From Panorpa germanica (lineage: Eukaryota; Arthropoda; Insecta; Mecoptera; Panorpidae): a stretch of 64,000 bases of DNA. The position numbers and the translations under genes are program-made. Numbering within the stretch: the stretch's first letter is position 1; each line of letters opens with the position of its first letter. Of the stretch, positions 57,776 to 64,000 are shown in pieces. Under the pieces are notes generated by a model. It did no database searches and had not been told where the DNA came from. It was given only the letters and a program-made list of their open reading frames with translations. The stretch is taken from NCBI GenBank assembly GCA_963678705.1, contig OY783214.1, forward strand, positions 9,858,001 through 9,922,000, written 5' to 3'.

Positions 57776-60700
57776 ATTGGCAATTTGTAGCGCTCTTTTA
57801 CGGACTTCAACTTTTAAGGCATTTATACTCGTAGTTAGAATAACCTTTGGTTTACAATTTTGAATTAAGGGTTTATATCCTTCGTCTAGAAAAGTGTAAC
57901 ACGGTAAAGCTAATTTCAAAATTCATCTTCTACCTGTGAATAAAATAGGGATGGTGAACCTATTATACACTGGTGACTCACGCGGTGATTTTTATTAACT
58001 AATTTGATATATCGCGGACTGTTTATCGCGTGGAGATTTCCTTTCTTTAACTGTGATTCTCAAAAAAAAAAAAAATACCCACGGGCTAGTATTAAAAAAT
58101 AGAGGATACATCTCAAAAAGGTTAACTATCACTGGTATGGTGTATATTTTTAGTTTTAGTACAATCTTAACTCAATGTGTTCTTGATCCACATATACTCT
58201 GTGCACCGCATACGTAAGTTCAAGTCACTCTACATAGAACACGTAGCTTTAAATGTTTTACGTGAAAAATCTTACGTTTAATTATCTTAATTTAAATTTT
58301 ATTTAAAAAATATAATATAAAGAATATTCTAGACTAAAATAACTTTCTTGGTAATAACAATGTATATTTATTACTCACCATCCTCATAAAGATGTTAATA
58401 TACTCTGTAATAAAAACAAAAAAAAAGAACCTGCTAAATAATGCCACTGTTACAGTGAAACAAAGTACGGAATGGAAGAATATTCATGGTAATGGGAATG
58501 TTTTAAGCTTAATACGAACTTTAAACATAACGGTACGTAATATTTTACGTTTTACTTTCTATGTCATGTAATTAAACATTCTCAGTGTAAGATATTTAAC
58601 ACAATAACAATTCATTAGCCTTCTGAAAGCACTTTTATTCATTTATCTTTCGTTTTTGTGTTTATTCAAAGGCATTAAACATCCTTTACAGTTAACAGCC
58701 CACAGATAAAATAACTGATGATCTCTGCAGCAAGCATTACCAACAGAAATACACCCTTCACCTCTTCCTTCACCCATCCACCATCCCCTCTCTACCTTTT
58801 TACTATGTGTCGTTATATTTTTATTTTTTCATTCATTTATTTTTGTTTTATGAAAACGTTTATTAAATTATTAATTAAACATCACAAGTAATCGTTAATA
58901 AAAAAAAATTGAGACAAAATTATTTTTTTAGAAAATGTTATCTTAAAAAAGGCATTTTATTTTCGAGAACCCAAGTGTTCAGTCTTTTTAAAATAAATCA
59001 AACAGATTTTACCAGTATTATTTTTATTGTTTAACAATACTTTATTTTGATATATTTAATTTATTTTACGAACAAAGCAGTAGTTTTCACAACTTTAAAG
59101 TTTAATGCTTGCTAAAGACATGAAACCATTTCTCCGGCGACTGTATTAAAGTTTGTCGTGTATGAGAAACTTTTCGCTGTAGTTTATGACAATTGTTATT
59201 TGAAAAAGATTATAATGTAATAAAAGTTGCACTTACAGTTTTATACGTAATTTATAGTACTCGTAAATTAGGTTTAAAATTTCCTACAAAACTTATAGAA
59301 TTTGTTGTATACTACAGTGCTCAAATAATATTAACCGTATCTTCCAACAACAAGAAAATGCTTCGTCTATTTATCAATTCAAATAATAATTATTACATAA
59401 AATAAATAAAAGAAGTTGATTTAATAAAAGACCATACAGTGGAGCCATCAGAGACCCTATCTTGTCAGGAGACTTGCTCAGATGTAAATCGAAGGAAATC
59501 TGGGCCTATTCATCATATTGGCAACCACTGCTCGTCTGAGACAAGATATGCTTGGAATACAGGAATTTTCGACTAAGTTCATAGACCATAGTAGATATGG
59601 AACTATTTAACATAAAATATGAATGTTACCTAAAATCTATGTAATATTTTACATAAGCGTAATTGTGTAAATAGTAAATATGTAATCTAAAATGTTTAAA
59701 TTTTGTTTAAAATCAGATTTAACTTATCAAGATTGTACAATCCAAAAAAAGATCTTCTTAAAAACTTTTATAATTCTGTCAATCCTCAAAAAAGTAAATT
59801 TATTTTTCAAAAATCTGTAAAATTGGTAAACACTGTATAATAGAGTACATTGCTTTCGTAACAGGTAGCGTTGTTATGTTAGTTACTTCATACCACAAAC
59901 TTGATACGAATTAATATTTCATTATTTACAACCATATATTAACAACAACTCTTAATGTATACAAAAGCTGTAGCATTCACAGTAAGCAAAAATAGAAAAC
60001 ACTATTAAATTAACTGTTATAGTCTAGATAGTGGTAGTAATATAGTAAATAAAACAAAAGTATTACAGTTTTCATATCGCACAGTGTATTAACTATATTT
60101 CCAACAAATAAAGTACTTCAGGAAACCAATTAAACATGATTAAATATACTTATGAAGGATAACTGATCCTTTACGCCAAGAACACTATAATATAGCAGAG
60201 TATTCTCAAATATTTTACGTTTTAGATTCTACGTATACCAAACTCATTATGAACTCGTTCAGAGCCGTATTTCGTTTTGTAAAAGCTATTATATATTGTT
60301 AATGAATGAACAACATGTGTACATTCATCTGAATACAACTCTGCTATTTTTAAAGTATAACTGTGCGGTACAACTGTAGAAATAATACCCAAGTTACAAT
60401 TAATGACCTGAAAATTGCAACCTTTTTTACAAAAGGATTATGTAGTCTATACAGGTAAAGAATACTTCAGATTTGGTCTAGCACTCGGTAAGTAAAGACC
60501 TCTAAATTACAAGAACTACTTCTCTATTTTGATCATTTCAGCTCTTTGAAGACTAACGTACTTAGTTTCACCAGGGTATATAAGCCTATTTCCAAACGAA
60601 CTATGACGTCCTGACTTAGATGATTCGCTATATCTGTTAATGCGGCTGATTTGAACTGTTCTGATTAATGTACGAAATGTAACAGCAGTAATAAAACATA

Positions 60701-61279
60701 AATAAAAAAGCAAACGAATTTTCAGCAACGGCTTATTTCGTGTTAAACACTCCCCAGAAGTTACAGTTGGCTCTCTTACTTATATCACCAGTACGTAAGG
60801 AAAAGGAACAAGCAACAAGGTCATCACATAACTAATTCACAAAGCAATAAATGTTAGAAACGTTACAGCATTCCATAAAACTTTGATAAATTTTATTTAT
60901 TATTTCAGAAGTTGTTAGATTTTTTCTTATTTTTTTTCTTTTTTGATGTAATAAAAGTTGATTGTTTCCTTAATGTTCTCTACGTACATTTTAAAACATA
61001 CTTAGAATACGCAAACTCACGTTTTTGTTTTTTCCTATAAATTTAAAAATAAAGTAAAAGTCTAAATACTATGTAACAGGCAACAGCCATCTACAAGAAC
61101 TCCCCAAACTGTTGTTCAGTTTTATTGACGACCTTGAGTCTTCAGTAACTTTACGACACGTGTACTATACTCTTACACTGTTAAAGATTTATAGAGACCT
61201 TGGCTTTCTGGAAAGTGATAAAACAATTTCCTTAAGAAGATGATCACCGGAGATTTCAAGTTTGAAATATTAACAAAAC
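57776..61279. other. No gene recognised in 3.5 kb
   Basis: AT-rich. A locally GC-richer stretch at 59440-59600 (GGAGCCATCAGAGACCCTAT, GACTTGCTCAGATG) has a 50-codon open frame without a known motif. Sequence near 59590-59820 has faint repeat B words (CAATCCTCAAAAAAGT). Confidence 0.4.
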
Positions 61280-61411
61280 TGTTACTACCACATCACTTGT
61301 AAACTGATAGTTGGAATGTTATGAAATTTTGACATACATCGTATGAAGCTTGGTACAATCTAAAAATCTTATCTATTTGTCAATAATAACGCCATCTATA
61401 GGTCATCCTAC
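61280..61411 (-). repeat. Dispersed repeat D copy 3, probable mariner leader
   Basis: On the minus strand: GTAGGATGACCTATAGATGG, CGTTATTATTGACAAATAG, GATTTTTAGATTGTACC, CATACGATGTATGTCAAAAT and CAGTTTACAAGTGATG, the same order as at 49672. GATGGCG-type words near the start are common in mariner leaders. Confidence 0.55.
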
Positions 61412-62039
61412 CTGCTGATTGATTGATATACCATGTGCAAGGTTTTCCTTAAAATGATAAGCTCCTCCCATGTTCCCATCCCAGTAGTTATGCAGAGATG
61501 TTGCATCACTACTCAACAACTGAGTAAAAACCAGATCATTACAACAAGTACGATCGTACCGAGCAACATGAAACTCGGCTAAGTTTACATGGCCTTGTAA
61601 TTATAATGAACAATAGCCCATTACCCAAGATTGTCTGGAATATCTGAAACTCTGGATTTCCCTAGAGTGAGTGACGAGTGGCCTAGAATTGGAAATTCGA
61701 GAGGAGCCAAGACATCTCCAACGTATTTTATACATTCTAACAAACTTACTGACAATAAGGCATACTATCTTAAAAAGTAATTCGTCTAAAACCCTCGTAA
61801 TTACTGATGAGATATAAAGCAAATGACTTTATACCTCGCTTCTTATTAATATTTAATAGATAGAATCAATTGGAATGGAAACAAGGAAGTATTTCTACGT
61901 CTTTCAAATTAATAAACCCAGATTCAAGCGTTCAGTGTACAAATAAACTTCGAAATAATTTCAAACTCTGCAACACAAATGTTCTATCAAATATCTATAG
62001 ATACAACCATGGGCGTCTCGGTACCGAAACTATACTAGA
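61412..62039. other. No gene recognised
   Basis: AT-rich. A 61-codon plus frame (61870-62055) and a 73-codon minus frame (61601-61822) show no motif. Confidence 0.35.
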
Positions 62040-62475
62040 GGAAAGAATACTTTAAAAGGAATAAAGGGCAGAAAAGAGGCAGAGAGGAGTGAAGAAGACA
62101 CGAAAATTTATCCAAAGAACAATGAGAGGCACAAAAGAATCTGGGAGAGTGGATTAGCTTCATACATAAAGGAAAAGGACAAAAGAGAATAGGCAATGAG
62201 AAAAAGGGCAATATGTACTACGAAGAAATGGTATAGAAATTTCACTGAATGTGGAAGACACAAGAGGAGATGTTGGAACATAGAAGGAGAGAATGCTGAT
62301 TTAAGATAGATAGTGAAAATAAGATAGAGGAATTGTTGAGAGGAGACAATAAAGGAAGGAGGCGGATGGCGAAGATACAGACAAGAAGGAATGAGAAAGA
62401 GGAGAAGGATCGTAATAATGAGGAGTAGGGAGCAAGCAAAGATTGAAACACGGAACAAGAAAATATAAATTTTTA
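62040..62475 (+). pseudogene. LINE-A remnant 4, heavily decayed
   Basis: Purine-rich sequence in which one frame gives NEKGNMYYEE-like and QEEMLEHRRREC-like pieces (about 62195-62290), followed by KIEELLRGDNKGRRRMAKIQ and TRRNEKEEKDRNNEE. These line up with NEEKGNRYW...TLEHIKFEC...QLLKGG...RWMA of the copies at 21290 and 34430. Many stops and shifts. The long minus-strand frames here (104-116 codons) are antisense to the purine-rich strand and not coding. Confidence 0.5.
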
Positions 62476-63042
62476 TTTTGTTCTAGAATTTACTAAAGCG
62501 TAATCACCCTCCCTGTTAAATTTTCTTCTGACGCCCATGAACGTATCTGCTTCGCTGTCATACTGGCCCAGGCTCTTCGTTTTATAATGTAAGTGATGTT
62601 TGATTTTCCCCAATTTCGTCTTGTTAAATAAATATTAGTCTAACAGAAATATTCGCACGACTACATTCTGTTTGCCATGATGTTACAATATACATACGAA
62701 CACACTACCCTCCTACAAGTATAAACACATATTAATGCCTGCACCACTGTTACCATACACTCTATCATATCATTGTCTATCTTGCCCTACTAACTTGTGC
62801 ATGATTACAACGGAGTCAATGTCTTCAAATACGAATACATTAACTCGTTCTGTGTTAGTTAAGAGATGAAATTGACTATCAAGATATGCTGGTACTCTTA
62901 CACTCCACTAAGCATGAAAAGCAACAGAATGGTTCAAGTACATTGAAAATGAAATGGAAATGGAAATGTAGCCTTAAACGTTATGCACGAGCAAAAGATG
63001 ACTCCAGTAAATTATCAGCCAAGTACAGTCATATATTTATAA
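62476..63042. other. No gene recognised
   Basis: Mixed-composition DNA; a purine run with GAAATGGAAATGGAAATG near 62949. Possibly contains the 3' end of LINE-A remnant 4 on the left. Confidence 0.35.
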
Positions 63043-63276
63043 AGGAAGTGTATCCGAGATAATAAGAGAAGCTGGATCCGGGACTTCGAGACTTGGAAAA
63101 TGGGATTCACGATGTTGACGCTAGCTCTGGGGCGCTGGGACGTGTGCATAATACTTAAAGAAAGAAATATCGAACGCTTTGTAAAGGAACTACTTAAGAA
63201 CTACAGTATTTATGTTTGTATGGATGTAATATACATGTATATTTATAATACTTCAGAGACATCATGTAACACTTAA
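63043..63276 (+). other. Unassigned 77-codon open frame, GC-rich start
   Basis: Open between stops, reading RKCIRDNKRSWIRDFETW, then GFTMLTLALGRWDVCII, then an AT-rich end. The first 120 bp are GC-rich for this window (CTGGATCCGGGACTTCGAGA). It lacks an early ATG and I recognise no family. Could be a piece of an exon or a transposon, or chance. Confidence 0.2.
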
Positions 63277-63452
63277 TCTAAGACAAGATGAAACATGAAA
63301 TGGAGATATTAAGAATACTACACAATACTTACACAGTTCAGTTGGACTGTACCGGAATATGTTGAGGTAATGATTTTTAGCTGCGCTTTCTATATAATTT
63401 CAAAATTTATTAAACTTGTATTTGTGTTATACGAGAGTGGTTTTATATTTAA

Positions 63453-63798
63453 GGCCGTTACCCCACGGGTCGACTGATTGCAAACCGATCTGGCCGAACC
63501 GAATCTCTGTTGTTAGTCAGAGAATGCAAGGTGTATACGAGTGAGAGAAAACACACGACACGAACGAAACTACACTGGTTTTGAGCACGTTTTGAGCGAC
63601 TATGTTTATCGACCGCTGGGCATGCTTGGTTGCATGCTTTTGATGGTGACATCATAAGCAGAGATGTGCACCAATACTATTCAAAAGTATTGAAATACAT
63701 ACATACAAATACGACACAATAAAATCCCCTATTATGCTATTGTTAAAATTTCTATAGAGTCTATAGTTTACAATCAATCGACTCGTGTGCGGAGGGTC
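63453..63798 (+). mobile_element. Harbinger-like MITE, family M2 copy 3
   Basis: 346 bp, flanked by TAA (63450-63452 and 63799-63801). The left end GGCCGTTACCCCACGGGTCG is diverged, then GACTGATTGCAAACCG; the right end, read inward, is GACCCTCCGCACACGAGTCG then ATTGATTGTAAAC. The body shares GTGAGAGAAAACACACGACA, GAACGAAACTACACTGGT, GCATGCTTTTGA and AAATACGACACAATAAAATC with the other copies. Non-coding; overlapping short frames are chance. Confidence 0.8.
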
Positions 63799-63801
63799 TA
63801 A

Positions 63802-64000
63802 CTATACTGATACATAACTGTTTAGCGAGAATAATGATCGTTTTTACACTCTTGGGTGCTACACTCAAAAAGGGATAATTTTTCCAAAAACACCATTGCA
63901 TAAAATTGGTACATAGTGGCAGCACATTTACATAAGTTACAATTTTTAAAAACTTCAAATCCAATGCTACTGCACGTTAATTTTAAAGTAAAAATTTCAT
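63802..64000. other. Window end, no gene recognised
   Basis: AT-rich sequence with no supported feature. Confidence 0.4.

Noticed and set aside
62108-62458. Minus-strand 116-codon open frame, hydrophobic and signal-like
   Set aside because: It is antisense to the purine-rich LINE-A remnant; pyrimidine-rich antisense strands give long Leu/Phe/Ser frames by composition.
1-64000. tRNA genes, rRNA, CRISPR arrays, telomeric repeats
   Set aside because: Looked for B-box-like GGTTCGAATCC strings, conserved rRNA words, regular direct repeats with spacers and TTAGG arrays; none seen.

Overview
The window looks like insect nuclear DNA. It is strongly AT-rich, has no prokaryotic gene organisation, and most of what can be recognised is transposon debris of types common in insects: jockey-type and other LINEs, mariner-type transposases and several MITE families. 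I cannot fix the order from the sequence. No rRNA, tRNA, CRISPR array or complete host gene is visible, and almost all longer open frames are chance frames in AT-rich DNA or shadows of transposon genes.

Left end (1-6.4 kb): one convincing spliced exon of an unidentified host gene lies on the minus strand (about 1342-1760) and ends in a strong 5' splice site. A small TA-flanked MITE lies beside it. Next comes the best preserved element of the window, a near full-length jockey-type non-LTR retrotransposon on the minus strand (2220 to about 6425). Its Gag-like ORF1 has a zinc-knuckle triplet, its ORF2 has endonuclease and reverse transcriptase domains, and its poly(A) tail is pure.

6.4-36.7 kb: no host gene is recognised. 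The region holds mariner remnants, a 57-bp perfect inverted repeat pair, several copies of the 3' end of one LINE family (called LINE-A here), an RNase-H-type LINE tail, a degenerate DDE transposase (24.4-25.0 kb), microsatellites, an AT-rich dispersed repeat (repeat B) and a nested MITE insertion.

36.7-64 kb: this part contains a third copy of the TA-flanked MITE, a decayed LINE polymerase on the minus strand (37.3-38.2 kb), a 521-bp hAT-like MITE with a perfect 8-bp target duplication (39.1-39.7 kb), and LINE C-terminal fragments near 48 and 55 kb, the latter with a perfect target-site duplication. A second, older jockey fragment (51.5-52.1 kb), a mariner transposase C-terminus with its 3' inverted terminus (52.9-53.2 kb), and two copies of a Harbinger-like MITE flanked by TAA follow.

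Overall the window reads as a large intron or intergenic desert shaped by retrotransposition and by non-autonomous DNA elements. I found no clear candidate for a new multi-gene system. The signals most worth checking are the host exon, the jockey ORF2 that lacks a start codon, the rearranged MITE copies, the long perfect inverted repeat, and the strong excess of the word TACGAGTA.
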